Notes under the pieces: model-generated
The model's database searches: none
What the model was told of the DNA's origin: nothing
What the model saw: only the letters and a program-made list of their open reading frames with translations
In this document: in pieces, positions 1 to 11,919 of the stretch
How the letters are laid out: each line of letters opens with the position of its first letter
How positions within the stretch are numbered: position 1 is the stretch's first letter
Origin: Grammothele lineata
Lineage: Eukaryota > Basidiomycota > Agaricomycetes > Polyporales > Polyporaceae
Length of the DNA: 64,000 bases
Direction: 5' to 3'
Assembly: GCA_002150815.3 (NCBI GenBank)
Contig: NDFF03000149.1
Coordinates: forward strand, 62,001-126,000
Made by a program: the position numbers and the translations under genes

Positions 1-809
1 AAGTGCTCCACTAGTTCCCGTGTTCGATGCCCCTCCCCCAGTCAAGCTGTGTCTCACACCTCCCGTGTCTTTCCCCCTATGATTTGTTCCGACTATCCAC
101 AGCACAATCGTCGCTAAGCCAACCACGCGCTGTACCAGTGTATCCCAGCCGGCGGAAAGTGTACGTTCAGACTGCCCTGTACTAGTGACTTGTGTCGTTC
201 GCCCGCTAGTTCTAGTGTTCCGGGGTGGGAAAAGTATTGGGTTGTTGTCGATTTAGTATACTGTGTAGACTGTACTACAGTTGTTAGTCCTAATTGTGCT
301 GGTATCGTCTAGCAGTAATACATTTATTTGAACTATTCTTCGTCTTTTGATTGTCTGAACAAAGTGATTGCGAGCCGCCATTCTATCCGACACGCGAACC
401 GGGCGCTGATCTCGAGTATCGTTTGCCGTTGTATGACCTAACATGTTGGCACCGGGCAGTTCGTCAGGCCGCCGTCAGACCCGCCCGCCAGCTGACGGTC
501 AGCCCCCTCTGAGATCAGCATGGTGTCATTTTCGTTTTTTGCATGACCGCCAGCTGATATGGGCGCTGTCGACAGCCGACCGCCCACAGGCGGCGCCATC
601 ATCCGTCCCAGCTGACGATCAGGTCGCCCCGGGTTGGCGGTGTACAGTCGAATAGGACGCGCACGCGATCTGCCCGCCGAGGGATGACGACGGTGACGTC
701 AGGGTAATAAGGTGTGGAACGCAAACACCAAGACGCCGCAGGTGACTGCAGGCATATATACAACCCCCCGGGCTTTCTCAGCCCCAGAATACCCTATCGT
801 CCTCTCAAT
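1..809. other. Upstream spacer with CAGCTGA cluster
   Basis: There is no supported gene here; the small open frames show no family resemblance. It is the promoter side of the gene starting at 810. The heptamer CAGCTGA occurs at about 489, 551 and 609, spaced about 60 bp, and a CRE-like TGACGTCA-type site lies near 695. Whether these act as regulatory sites is not known. Confidence 0.5.
755..760 (+). promoter_or_regulatory. TATA-like box of the DUF3429 gene
   Basis: TATATA occurs 50 bp before the proposed ATG at 810, in a GC-rich context. It is a plausible core promoter, though fungal TATA spacing varies and nothing else confirms it. Confidence 0.4.
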
Positions 810-2048
810 ATGCTCGCCGCCGCTCTCCGTCGTGCCCCCATCGCGCTCCGGCGCCCGTTCTCTACCGTTTCCCCCATCTCGCCTCTCCTCAGACAGACTT
901 CCATCGCACGCCCGACTGCTTCGCTTCTCCGCAACCAGCTGATTGTACGTGGGGCCGCGAGCTCCGTGTCTGGGCGCCCGGGGTCGCAGACCCTCGGGCA
1001 TGCCGCGCAGAACATCCGCGAGGAAGTTGGCCAGTCCGCCGCGGACCTGGCCAAGTCCATTGCTGGCGGGAATGTGTATGTCGACAATGTTGAGCCCACG
1101 CAGCAGACCTTCGTACGTATGACCGTGGCCTATTTGAGGGCGCGTCCTAGGCTGATGTGTGAACCTGGTAGCTTGGAATCACGAACCAAGTCGCACATGC
1201 GGTGCCGATGCCGTATGTGATCTTCGGTCTTGCAGGAGGCTTGCCCTACCTCGGAGCCTCGGGTGCGACGATCTATCTCGCCCGTCAGGCAGGTGCTGCG
1301 GCGCAAGGTCGGTCGTGTCCTCGGTTGCAGAAGACGAGTTCTCAAACTCAAACTTTGTACAGGCTTGATTCCGAACATCGACCCTGGCGTCGCGACCACC
1401 CTGCTCGACCAGGCACTGCAAATCCAGACTACGTACGGCGCCGTCATGCTGTCGTTCCTCGGTGCGCTGCACTGGGGCTTCGAGTTCGCAGGCTACGGTG
1501 GCCACAAGGCGTACCCCCGTCTGCTGCTGGGCGCCGCTCCAGTGGTGTTTGGATGGTCGACGCTCGCGCTGCAGCCGATGAACGCGCTCATCGCGCAGTG
1601 GCTTGGTTTCACGACGATGTGGTGGGCTGACCTGCGTGCGACCGGAGCGGGATGGGGTAAGTGGCTGCCGTCAAGTATAACGATGACATGAATACTCACC
1701 TATCCTCCAGCGCCGAAGTGGTACTCGCAGTACCGTTTCTACCTGTCCATTCTGGTCGGGACGTGCATCATCGGCTCCCTCGCGGCCACCAGCTACTGGG
1801 GCCCTGTGGGTGGCCACGGCTTCCTGAGCCATGATCTCCAAATGGTGCGTACAAGTCTTCAGGCACGCTCAAATTCAGTCGTGCTCACAGTGCCGTGACA
1901 GATTCGCGCAGAGCGCAAGCAGAAGCAGCCCGCTGACCACGGCACTATTTCGGGAAACATCGAGGCCGTTCCTGCCAACGAGGATAGCGATCACTATGTG
2001 ACCATCAAGCGTAAGGAGGCTGAGGAAAAGAAGGAGGAGGAGCACTAA
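810..2048 (+). CDS. Mitochondrial inner membrane protein, DUF3429 (TMEM69-like)
   Basis: Five exons (810-1116, 1191-1307, 1363-1656, 1711-1844, 1902-2048) give 332 residues. The N-terminus is rich in Arg, Ala and Ser without acids, as expected of a mitochondrial presequence. The core reads VPMPYVIFGLAGGLPYLGAS, then GAVMLSFLGALHWGFEFAGY, then a GWSTLALQP stretch, which is the multi-pass DUF3429 pattern shared with metazoan TMEM69. The C-terminus is a charged Lys/Glu tail. The biochemical role of the family is unknown; inner mitochondrial membrane location is inferred from the presequence and family naming. The ATG at 810 was chosen because it opens directly into the presequence; a longer frame upstream has only near-cognate starts. 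Confidence 0.86.
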
Positions 2049-2321
2049 GCATTTCCTGAGCGTCAGCGTAACAGCAGAAACACCTGGACTGTATCATTAG
2101 TACTGTAGTCACGAACGCATGTACCATCAACTTGGCCACCCGCAACATTGTACTTATTTAGTTTCACAACGCCATGCATGATGCACTGGTCGTTATTCGT
2201 GAGGTTGTTGACACTGCAGCGATGAGCTGAGACACTGAAGGTGGTGGTGGACGTGGAAGGAGGATGCCAGAAAGTTCTGGAGATTCCCGATCGCGCGCGC
2301 GTCATCCCCGCCTCGGCAATA

Positions 2322-2543
2322 CAGCTGTTTTCAGAAATCGTGGCCAAGCGCGCAACACGCACGCGCGTCCGAAAATCGAAAAATCGAAAAATCGAAAAAC
2401 CGCAGAGGTCGCGACAGAGCTCGTTCTCGCTCGTTCCTTGACATGGGACGTATGGGATGTGTAGAATAGATGTATTCGCAACAGAAATATGTGACTTTCG
2501 GTGACAGATCGACTGCATACGAGTTAGGAGGCCGAGCGCGTCA
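2322..2543 (+). repeat. Left terminal inverted repeat
   Basis: This 222-bp repeat is complementary to 3390-3611. It starts with the palindrome CAGCTG directly after a TA dinucleotide. Confidence 0.9.
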
Positions 2544-3389
2544 TCATGTCATGCCGCTGTGCGGGGCCGAGTCCCGAGCGCAACTCCGACTCCTGCCACT
2601 TCGAGCACTAGCTCTCCTTAATACCTCTTCTCATTCTCTGTCTATATACACCTATAGCCTTACAGCATCGTGCGTTCAACCCGACAGAGCGTCGGTACAA
2701 CTCCCATAGTTAATTCAGTACGGCCACTACGAGCTGATGCTACACCATCTCTCCCCTCCTTGTCCACTTGTTCACCGTTCACTGCAGTGCCAAAGCGGAG
2801 GAGATATGGCATGAATACGTCCAAAAGTCTGGAGGGGGCTTCTGGACTCACGACTGGGCAGTGGGAACATATAGGTGCGTGTTCATGTACACTCTCTGCG
2901 CTCCCTCGAGTGCCTCAAGAGCACGACCCCCGAGACTTTCTCCTTTCTTCCTTCCCCATTTCAATTATTCCATTGCGCTAGTTGCAACTTGCAACGATGT
3001 TTGCGACCAGCCTCCCGCGGCGCTCCCTACTCCCAGTGTTCTTCCTTGTCATCGGATACGCTAGGAGATGTCAAGATACATGTACCCATTCTCGATATCC
3101 CTAAAATCCGTGTCTACCATTGTATCCACAATCATTTACACCCATCGAAAACATACACAACCATCTGTCATGGAATCTTGGAGGAGCGTTACCTTTTGAT
3201 CGGACTGCAACTTTGTCAAGAGACTGAGCTAACTTCTAAGGCTAGAGCTCAAACTCATTCAAATGTTGTTGCCGAAGATATTACTTGCATACACGTATAA
3301 TTACTACTCAGCCTTGCACAGAGGTGGTCAATCAAGAGAAGGATGAAGCTTATGGAGGGCGAGGAGGTCACTACGTGGTGCGATGGCTC

Positions 3390-3611
3390 TGACGCGCTCG
3401 GCCTCCTGACTCGTATGCAGTCGATCTGTCACCGAAAGTCACATATTTCTGTTGCGAATACATCTATTCTACACATCCCATACGTCCCATGTCAAGGAAC
3501 GAGCGAGAACGAGCTCTGTCGCGACCTCTGCGGTTTTTCGATTTTTCGATTTTTCGATTTTCGGACGCGCGTGCGTGTTGCGCGCTTGGCCACGATTTCT
3601 GAAAACAGCTG
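3390..3611 (-). repeat. Right terminal inverted repeat
   Basis: This is the reverse complement of 2322-2543 and ends in CAGCTG followed by TA. It lies about 150 bp upstream of the AHA1 start, so it may contribute to that gene's promoter region. Confidence 0.9.
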
Positions 3612-3760
3612 TAAATGTCCCTTCATCCCGCTCGCCGCGGTCCACCTGCTTGCACGCCCGTCTAGATCTCTTTCTCTCTCTCCTTGCTGTACCATCTTCT
3701 TTCTCCTTAGAGCACACACCTAATCGAATCCACGCATTCGGCATTCGGAAAACCAGCGCG

Positions 3761-5275
3761 ATGGCGGCGACGATCCCCACGCCGATGGCGGCGACGACGG
3801 CGAACTGGCACTGGAAGAACAAGACGGTGACGCCCTGGGCGAAGCAGTGGTTCGGGCGCGAGCTCGTGACGGTGCGCGTGAGCGGGCAGGGCTCGGAGGA
3901 GGTCGGCATCGAGCGCGTCGTCGAGGTTGACGGGGACGTGGAGCTTGGCCAGCGGAAAAGCAAGTGCGTGTGTTGTGTCTCGTCTTTCTCGCCTTTCTTG
4001 GGCTTTTTGGGGGTATGAGGGGATCTGGGGCTGATGCGTGGGGTGCTTTGGCAGGTTGATCACGATTTATGACTGTAAGGTCGTGCTTAACTGGAACGGT
4101 ACTGCGTCGGACGGGACGACTGTCGAGGGCAAGCTCACTATCCCTGAGGTCTCGCACGAGATCACGCTCGACGGTACCTCAGACTACGTCGTACGTCTCC
4201 CTTCCACAATTTCATACCCCATCTCTTTTGATTCAACTGACTGTTGTTTTCGCTCTCTACCGCCAGTACGAATGGAGCATAACCACCGCGCGCACCCCCG
4301 CGGTCGACGCGCTCTTCCAGCTCGCCAAGTCGAAGCTGCCCACCGCGCTCGAGACCAAGTTCGCCGAGTTCCCAGCGGCGATCGTCGAGACGCACGGCAA
4401 GGACCTCACCGTCTCCGCGCAGCCGTCGCGCCAGGGCACCCCCGGGCCCTCCGCCTCCTCCACAGCTACCGCTACCGCCGCGCCCACTACTGGCGGGGCG
4501 AAGAAGGCGGAGGCGGCGAAGCCGAAGGTGCCGGAGAAGGCGAACAACACGACGGCGGTGTCGGTGGACGCGCACTTTATGGCCGCGGCGGAGGATTTGT
4601 TCGGGGTGCTGACGGACGAGAAGAGGATACCGTCGTGGACGCGGGCCCCAGCGAAGGTGCGTGGACGCATCTATTTAGTTTGTGGGTCTGGTGTTGGCGT
4701 GCTGATGCTAGGGAATGCAGAGTACGCCTGAGGTTGGGGCGGAGTACAGTTTGTTTGCGGGTGGTGTGAAGGGGAAGTTCGTGTCCGTCTCGCCACCGAA
4801 GGAGTTCAAGCAGACGTGGGCGTTGTCGAGCCCGACATGGCCATCAGGTACGTCGCTTCTCAATTCATAATATGGTGTTGGTGCTTATGTATCCGGATAG
4901 ATCACGTCGCGACCTTGACGACTACCTTGGAGCAGGGTAGTGATTCGACTCACGTTACGTGGTCGATGGAAGGTGTACCTCTGGGTATGGAGGAGGAGAT
5001 TACGAGGAACCTGCAGGGTTACTAGTACGTATAGGTTTGTTGTGTGTCTTTCCATGGACTGACATTCTCCCAGCGTGCACGGTCTGAAGGCCATCGGGTA
5101 TGTACAGATATTCCCTTACGTCTTTACCCCACGCACAAAGCAGCGCCTCCCGGACGAGCAGCCCCAGCTCGCCAGCAAGTCGTCCTCAGGCACGAACGCC
5201 TGCATGGCGATCGCGTTCGCAGGGCTCGCGCTGGCCGCCGCGTTCGGGCTCCCATACTTCTACAACCGGCCGTGA
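3761..5275 (+). CDS. AHA1: Activator of Hsp90 ATPase (AHA1)
   Basis: The protein is a co-chaperone that binds Hsp90 and stimulates its ATPase. Six exons give 393 residues. The N-terminal AHA1_N domain starts with NWHWKNKTVTPWAKQWF and includes a DCKVVLNWNG strand. A low-complexity Ala/Thr/Lys linker leads to the C-terminal AHSA1 (START-like) domain, with FMAAAEDLFGVLTDEKRI and THVTWSMEG. After this domain the frame continues into a hydrophobic segment, CMAIAFAGLALAAAFGLPYF, ending just before the stop; this resembles a tail anchor. An optional last intron (5098-5175, GTATGT...CCAG, 78 nt, in frame) would remove a poorly conserved stretch and leave 367 residues, keeping the hydrophobic tail. 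Confidence 0.92.
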
Positions 5276-6244
5276 ACGCAGGGCACGCTGTCCGGGGGCT
5301 CCCCCTCCGTTCCTCTCTCGGTATTTATGATACTGTATGGGTTCGTGTAATTGACACTCCTTCCTTTCGGTCCCGCTCGCGGACAGGTTGGGCACGGAGC
5401 TGTAGTACGAGGGTATGCCGCGCGAAGAGGCCCTTCCTGGGGCAAGGTTACAACCTCGGAAGGACGGACGCTACGTACCGATCGTGCCGGGCGGCTTGGA
5501 GAGTGGGAGGTGATGGGATCTGGGTGTCGGGGGTCGCTTGTCGTGGGAGTGGGCCCTCGGGTGCGGAGGCGGAGGACGGGCAAATTTGTTGTCGGGGCGC
5601 GCGATGCGGGGGAAGCTGCCACGTAGAGAAGTGTAGAATTGCAATGTATCATCGTGCTTGTACCAACCAATCTCTCTGCAACGCACTCGGAGTACGCTGT
5701 TCGAGTCCATGTTCGAACGCTCTGAAGGTGTTGAACGTGGGATTGGGAGTTCGGTGGCTGGAAGAGGGTGGGAGGCGTTGTTAGAGTTGTCTACGCGCTC
5801 TCGTGACCGGGCCCGACGCGCCCGGCGTCTAAGCGTGCATTACGTCTTGTGAACCGCTCGTTTGGGTTTCCTCCCGACTTCGCCGAACTCGTCGGCAGTC
5901 TCGACTGTCGTTCACTGGCTAGCCTTCCGTTCACGCTCTTACGCACACCGCGACGACCCTGCTCCCCGACGGCGAGCCCGCTCTCCTGTTCTATTCCTTG
6001 TTATTGCATGCTGTGGGTATTGAGTCCATCCGTTTTCCGTCCATATATGCGCGCTTACTTCCAATGACCCTCATTTCGGCAAACTCCCAAACGAATGCGC
6101 TACATGCATCGGTCCACGGCGTACCGCGACCTTCTGGCGACGACAATCCAACTGCTTGGCACGACGCGGTTCGGATTCGTGAAGTCCGTGTTGCTTTCGG
6201 TCCTAAGCTAGGTTCTCTCTACGCCGCACACATCCCATGTCTCT
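5276..6244. other. Spacer between AHA1 and the CCCH-AAA gene
   Basis: The stretch holds the AHA1 3' region and the promoter of the next gene. Open frames on both strands are short and lack any recognisable domain. I see no repeat or RNA gene. Confidence 0.5.
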
Positions 6245-9200
6245 ATGACCATCGAAGACCCTCCATGGAAGAAAAGGAGTGAGTTTCTTTGGTTTTCATC
6301 TCGCGCATATATGCACATCCTCCCACCTCCAATACCGTTGGCGGATCTCCCTGGCGACGGGATGTTCTCGCACATGCGAGGACGGCCTGGATACATCACG
6401 GAGATGCTTCCTCTATCCGTTGACGCACAGCTGACACACCGCCCTTCGTAGCACGCCCATGTCCCTTCTACTCCCAGGGCCGCTGTCTGTTCGCAGACTC
6501 GTGCAACTTCATGCATACCGTCAAGATTCGACGTCCAGACAGCGTCATCGGCTCAGAGGACTCGGACCAGGTCGACTACCGCCTCGCCATCGACTCGCCT
6601 ACCCCTTCTAAGTCGGTGCGCTTTCGGTCACCGCCCCGCTCCCCTCGGACGCAGAGTCTACTTCTCGCGCTTGGTGATATTATCCAGCAAGAGGCAGAAG
6701 AAGGAGAATGGGAGGAAGAGGAGTCGGGTGAGCAGGAGTCGGTCTCGGGCGAGGACAGCGTGGAGGGGCATTTGGATTTGAGCGGGGAGGACACCAACGC
6801 CAGCGCGGGCTTGGGGCTTCCGACAGGCTCGACCGGTATCGCCTCGGAGCGGCCAACGCCCATCCTCGGTTTAAGCGAAGACGCTAGACGGCTGCTCCAT
6901 TTCGTCGCTTCGCCTCCGGACGCTAGGGTTGAACGGTCAACGCCTCCTGAGTCCTCCCTGGGAGAGGAGTCGACCACTCTCGTCGACGGGTTCTCGACCC
7001 GGCCCGGGAGTCCGTTGGACGAGCATGATGTCGTCGACGAGGATGCTACTGTCAGACGCTTCCTGCCGAACGTCTTACCAGGATCGCCGGTCGAGTTCGA
7101 ACCTCAAGAAAGCAATGAGCCGTCTCCTACTGCGTCGGTTGTTGTGTCCGACTTCCACTCATCCTCGCGACCCGCGTCCTTTTCGGCCACTCATCGCCCG
7201 CTGTCAACTCGAGCGCCCGCCATCAACGACTCCCCTACGCCATCCAGGCACACCTCGACTCTTCTCGAATTACGCCTCCCGCAGCCGCAGGCCAGTACTC
7301 CTGATTTCCAGTCGCAGCTTCATGACGATACGTCAGACCCTTTCGACATCCCTATATCACGCCCATTTGCCCCTTCCCACCGCTTCTCTTCCTCCAACCG
7401 GGACTCCACCTCTTCAGGTCTCCTCTCGCCGATCGCTTTCGACGCCTCATTTCCCAACTTACCTCGGCACCCAAGCTTATTCCAACAAGACCCATCACTC
7501 GACGCCGCTGTCCTGGATGGCCCCGAGCCTCTACGCATGTCGCCTCCGCGCACTCCGCGGCGCATCTCCACCCTCTCCATTCTCTCCTCGCCTTTCGGCT
7601 CCCCGTCTGCCCGCATACTCGCCAGCAGCCATGCCCACGCCGGATTCGACCCACCCCCTGCTTCTGCATTGTTTTCGCCCAGGTTTGGCGCTTTCCCTTC
7701 ATATCCACCCTCTGCCGACGACGATCGACAAAGCGAGGCGAGACACTCTCGTAATGATAGCGTGGATTCAATATTGCTCGCGCTTGAGCAACCTGACGTA
7801 CCAACAAGCACCCACTCGAGCGCGGTGGACATTCAAGTTGAGGAGCCGTCGTCGTTGGAGAACCTGGAGAATGCTCACTCGCCAGTGTTCTACGCCGAGA
7901 CCACCCCCGATCACTTGAGTGTCGGGGATGATTCGTTCCGCATTGGTGACGCGTCGTTCTCTTCGGACGACTCGATGACTTCGATGACTTCGCTTTACGA
8001 CCAGTACTACACGCCTACGGTCCACACCCAGCAGCTCAACAGGAGCATATCTCAGGAAGAGCCTGTAGCGGTAGCGGAGACGCCTTCGCTGGTATTGCCT
8101 GCTGAGGACCTTTCGCCGGTGCTACCCGTGGCAGGCTCTCCACCAGTCGATGGCGCTGCTGTTCTCAGTTCGGTAGCTGTCGAGGAGCATACCGCTGAGC
8201 CCCTTTTGGCGGCCGTGGAAGACTTTCAAGCGGCGAGCACAAGTCCAGCAACAGTCCGCCCGCCATCCGTCGCGTCCTCTACTTCAGACGCGCCACCACG
8301 CGTCTTCTCTCCAGTTCAGCCTCGGCCCCCGTCCTCCGCGACCTCTGCCCCCATCCGCAACTTCTCCCTGCCGAACAGCGCACGGAACTCGATCGTGTTT
8401 TCCGCGGGCCAGAGTCGCGCGGCATCACCCGCATCGCCGCCAGCTTCATCCCGAGAGGAGAACGAGAACGTCGCTGAAGCCTCGAGCAGCCGCTCCGGCT
8501 CGTCGCTCAGCCAGCACTCGCAGTCCCAGAGCGAGTCGAGGAAAGTCCCGTTCGGGTTCCGACACTCCGTCTCGGAGCGGTCCGTGTCGTCGCGTCTCTC
8601 GATGATGCGCTCGCCCGTGGTGGAGGTGCACGCGCTCGACGAGGACGAGCAGCCCGTCCTGTCGCGTTCGGCCACGCCTTTGTCGCCAGTCGACGAGATG
8701 CCGTTGACGTCATCTCCTAAGTCCAATTCGAGGCGTTTGAAGCCTCTTCGTCTTGTAAGTGCACCGTATATGAATTGGGTGAATGTGCTGATGATTGTTT
8801 CGCTTCAGTCCATGATTATTGGATCTTCGTCTTCGTCATCGCTCAGTTCTTCGGTTCCTCCGTCTAGCATTCCATCTCTCACAACGGCTACAACTGCATA
8901 TACCGGTATGTGCATTGGCATGTAGTTCGCAGGAGGACCGCTGACGTTTCCGTAGCATATACACCAGTCTCGCCAACTGTATCATCAGAGTATTCGCTGT
9001 CGAATAATAAACTGGTATGTATCGCGTCTCTCAGTCCTCCACATTGACTCAGCCCGCCTGTTTAGCTATCGTCTCCGCGTTCAAGCACTATACCTCCGTA
9101 TATTCACAATACCTCTGGATCCTCCCAGCCTAACTCTCCTTTGCATATTCTCCCGGTTCCTGCATCTCCACATTCACAACCTACATCCGCACCGGTCTCA

Positions 9201-11242
9201 CGCCCTCCTTCATGGAGCAACCGTTTCTCTCGCCGGTCGCTCCTCATCCCCCCTTCCCGCCGACAATCCATGGGTTATATCCAGGACCTCCACCACAACC
9301 GATCGGACAGCCGTCTTTCTGAACCCGTCGACTCCTTCGACGAACGTCAAGAGGACGAATATCTCGAATACGAAGCTGCCGATCAAGAGGACGAGACGAT
9401 TCGTCGACCCGTGTCAGCCCTAGACTACGACCACGACAGGTCCTCCATCTTTGCCGCCCAGCAGCGCCAGCAGCAACAGCAACGTAAACGCCAGTCCCTG
9501 CTCAGCCACTCTTCCTCATCCTCGTCCCGACTCGGCCAGGCGAGCCACGCTCGACGCGAGTCCGTCGTCGTGCCCGAGTCCGTACACGCGATCGCGACGC
9601 CACGGCCGACACTGATGTTCGCGCTCGCGAGCGACGACGTGGACGCGGTCCGGCGCGTGCTCGAGAGCGGCGACGCGCGCCCGAACGATGACGTCGGGCC
9701 GCAGTCCGCGCTCGCGTTCGTGCTCGCGAACGACCGCCTGAAGAACAAGTCGCAGATGGTCAAGCTCCTGCTCGCCTACGGGGCGGACACCGCTGCGCTC
9801 CGCGACCCCGAGGAGGAGGCGCGCCAGGAGGAGGAGCAGGCGGCGAGCGGAAAGAGGAGCTCCGGGAGGTTGTCGAAGGTGCTCGAGCATCTGGACCCTG
9901 CGACGCGGTGAGTGGGGCGTTTTGATACGTGACTGAGGGCTGTATCAGTGCTGATGGGCGATCATGGATAGGTACTTCATTGAGCGTGCGGACTCCCCTC
10001 AGACCCGCCGGGCGTCGGCTTTGATCCACAGGTCGTACTTCCGCCCTCTGGCGCGCGTCCGGTATGATCTCATCGGCCAGGACCGGGTGCTCGAGCAGCT
10101 GTTCCGGGTGCTGAGCATGCCCACTATGGCGCCCATCGTGGTTCTGCTTTGTGGTGAGCATCAGCGTTGGCGCTGCCGAGGAAGCTTCGCTGACATTCTC
10201 CTGATAGGTCCCAGCGGACATGGGAAGAGCCTTCTCGCCCGGAAATGTGCGTACGCAAGCCGGGCTCGGAAACGATGATACATATGATAGTTAACTGACG
10301 CACCCGTCCCCAGTCGGATCTCTGCTGGGCGTGCCGACGCACACGGTCAACATGACCACTTTGCAGAACACGCGCGACATTTGGAAGAGCCATTCTATAG
10401 CTCCCATGGAGGTCAGCATTCCGATGTTCCAGGCTCGCACACCTCGGATGCTAATAGCAAGGTTTCAGGCCCCTTCCGATAACTCGCTGAAAGAGTTCTT
10501 GATCGAGAACGAGGGCAAGCGTTGCGTCGTGGTGCTTGACGTGCGTCTAGCATCACTTTGATTGATGAACAGACGCTCATGATCGGCTGCCATAATAGGA
10601 GATCGAGAAGACCCAGGACGAGAAGATCCTGTCGTCGCTGCTGATGCCATGGGAGGACGGTGAGTGTCCGAGTGGCGGAGAGGTGGCGTACACATCCATC
10701 GGGTCACATCCGCTCATATACTTTTTGCATTACGCGTAGGACGCTGCTCGTTCGAGGCCGGGCACCGACACGTTGATGTATCAAAGGTGATATGGCTGGG
10801 CACGTCAAACATCGGACACGATCTGGTGTTTGAACACCAGGACAGCCGACCCGCGCCAACGACCCAGCTGTCTCGCGAGGAGTACGTCGACCTCATGGGC
10901 CTGTTACGGCCGCGTGTCTCGGATAGGCTCGGGGTGAGTCCGGCTTTCCCGCTGTGATCTGCGCAGTGGCGTGTGTGGCTGACCGACGGTCATTGCTCAC
11001 GCCCCCAGCCTTCATTACTCTCACGTGTGACGGCGGTGCTCCCTTTCGTCGCGTTTACGGCCGAAGAGAAGATGGCCCTCGCAGCAGAGGCCCTGCACGG
11101 GCTCGCAGGAGACGCGGTGGCAGAAATGCCACCCGCGACGCGGGACCAGATCGTGCGGGCCTCGCTCAGCTCGTACATCGCATCCGAGGGCGCACGATCG
11201 CTCTATCGCGCCGTCTCGACGCTGCTGTTGGACACGATTTGA
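6245..11242 (+). CDS. CCCH zinc finger / ankyrin / HSP100-type AAA+ ATPase
   Basis: Twelve exons, all phase-consistent, give about 1,404 residues. Exon 1 (6245-6278) splices to 6452 and produces a CCCH finger, RPCPFYSQGRCLFADSCNFMH (C-x7-C-x5-C-x3-H), at residues 13-32. A Ser/Pro-rich disordered region of some 900 residues follows. Two ankyrin-like repeats (LMFALASDDVDAVRRVLESG and VKLLLAYGADTAALRD) precede a single AAA+ module: Walker A GPSGHGKS, Walker B VVVLDEIEK, a WLGTSNIG sensor region and a C-terminal ClpB-like small domain (RVTAVLPFVAFTAEEK). Ankyrin plus one HSP100 module recalls the mitochondrial disaggregase Skd3/CLPB, but here a probable RNA-binding finger replaces a targeting peptide. 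Function is inferred only. Joining of the N- and C-terminal halves through two small exons (8809-8905, 8956-9014) is the least certain part. Confidence 0.8.
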
Positions 11243-11919
11243 CCCACGCACGCCGTCGAAGATTGCAGGCGCGGAGGGATGCAATGCCCGCTTCGGTCAG
11301 CGTCATGCACCGCTGTGCGCTTCCCCTCCCACGCCTGGCGCGGTCCCGACGCCCCTCGAAGATCGGTGTCAAGATGCAAGGATGGAGGTGCTTGGATGAC
11401 CAGGATGGGCCGCACAGGCGTCGTTGGACCTTGACTGCGCGCCCGACACAATCCGGATGCGAGACTGGGGGCGGTCTGAGTGGGATAGGTGGAGGCTAGC
11501 GACCCCGGAGAGTGCGTTACATTATACTACGTTGGTCTGTATATTCGCATCAGGCTGTAACTAGCTGCAGTGGTCTGTGGACATGGCAACGCTGCGAGAG
11601 GCTGGTGAGCTTCAAGCGTGGAGGATCAAGAGATGGCGGTTCCGGCTCGTGCGTGGCGGGAACAGGGATGTGTTTGCCGCACGGGGCCGCGGGGAGGTGT
11701 CCGGGGGCGGGATCAGCGCCAGAGTGCCTGAAACTTGCGGTCACTGGCGGCGGCTCGGGTCTGCTGTTGATGGCATCGCCCCGAACAGAGAATGATGGCG
11801 GGCAGCGAGGGCGCGGTGTCATATATCTCTGCGCCCGCCGGGGAGCGTCATTCGCTTTCTCTTTCCCTTCCTTCTGGCCCCTCTCCCTTTCGTTCGTTTC
11901 TTCTTTCTCGTCTGTATTA
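11243..11919. other. Spacer with CT-rich promoter tract
   Basis: There is no gene. A TATATC box near 11822 and a pyrimidine-rich tract (about 11850-11912) directly precede the next ATG; such CT tracts are common in fungal promoters. Confidence 0.45.

Larger units (their letters stand above)
2322..3611. mobile_element. Non-autonomous DNA transposon with 222-bp inverted repeats, TA duplication
   Basis: Positions 2322-2543 and the reverse complement of 3390-3611 match over 222 bp; I see one difference, a t/c near the inner end. The element begins CAGCTGTTTTC and ends with its complement. It is flanked on both sides by TA (2320-2321 and 3612-3613), the target-site duplication expected of Tc1/mariner-type transposition. 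The 846-bp interior has no recognisable transposase or DDE motif, so the copy is presumably mobilised in trans. Near-identity of the two repeats suggests recent movement or gene conversion. Each repeat contains a short tandem run of AAAATCG units. The superfamily assignment rests only on the TA duplication. Confidence 0.85.

Noticed and set aside
2544..3389. A transposase gene inside the inverted-repeat element
   Set aside because: The interior frames of 63-141 codons show no DDE/DDD pattern or helix-turn-helix, and none spans the region.
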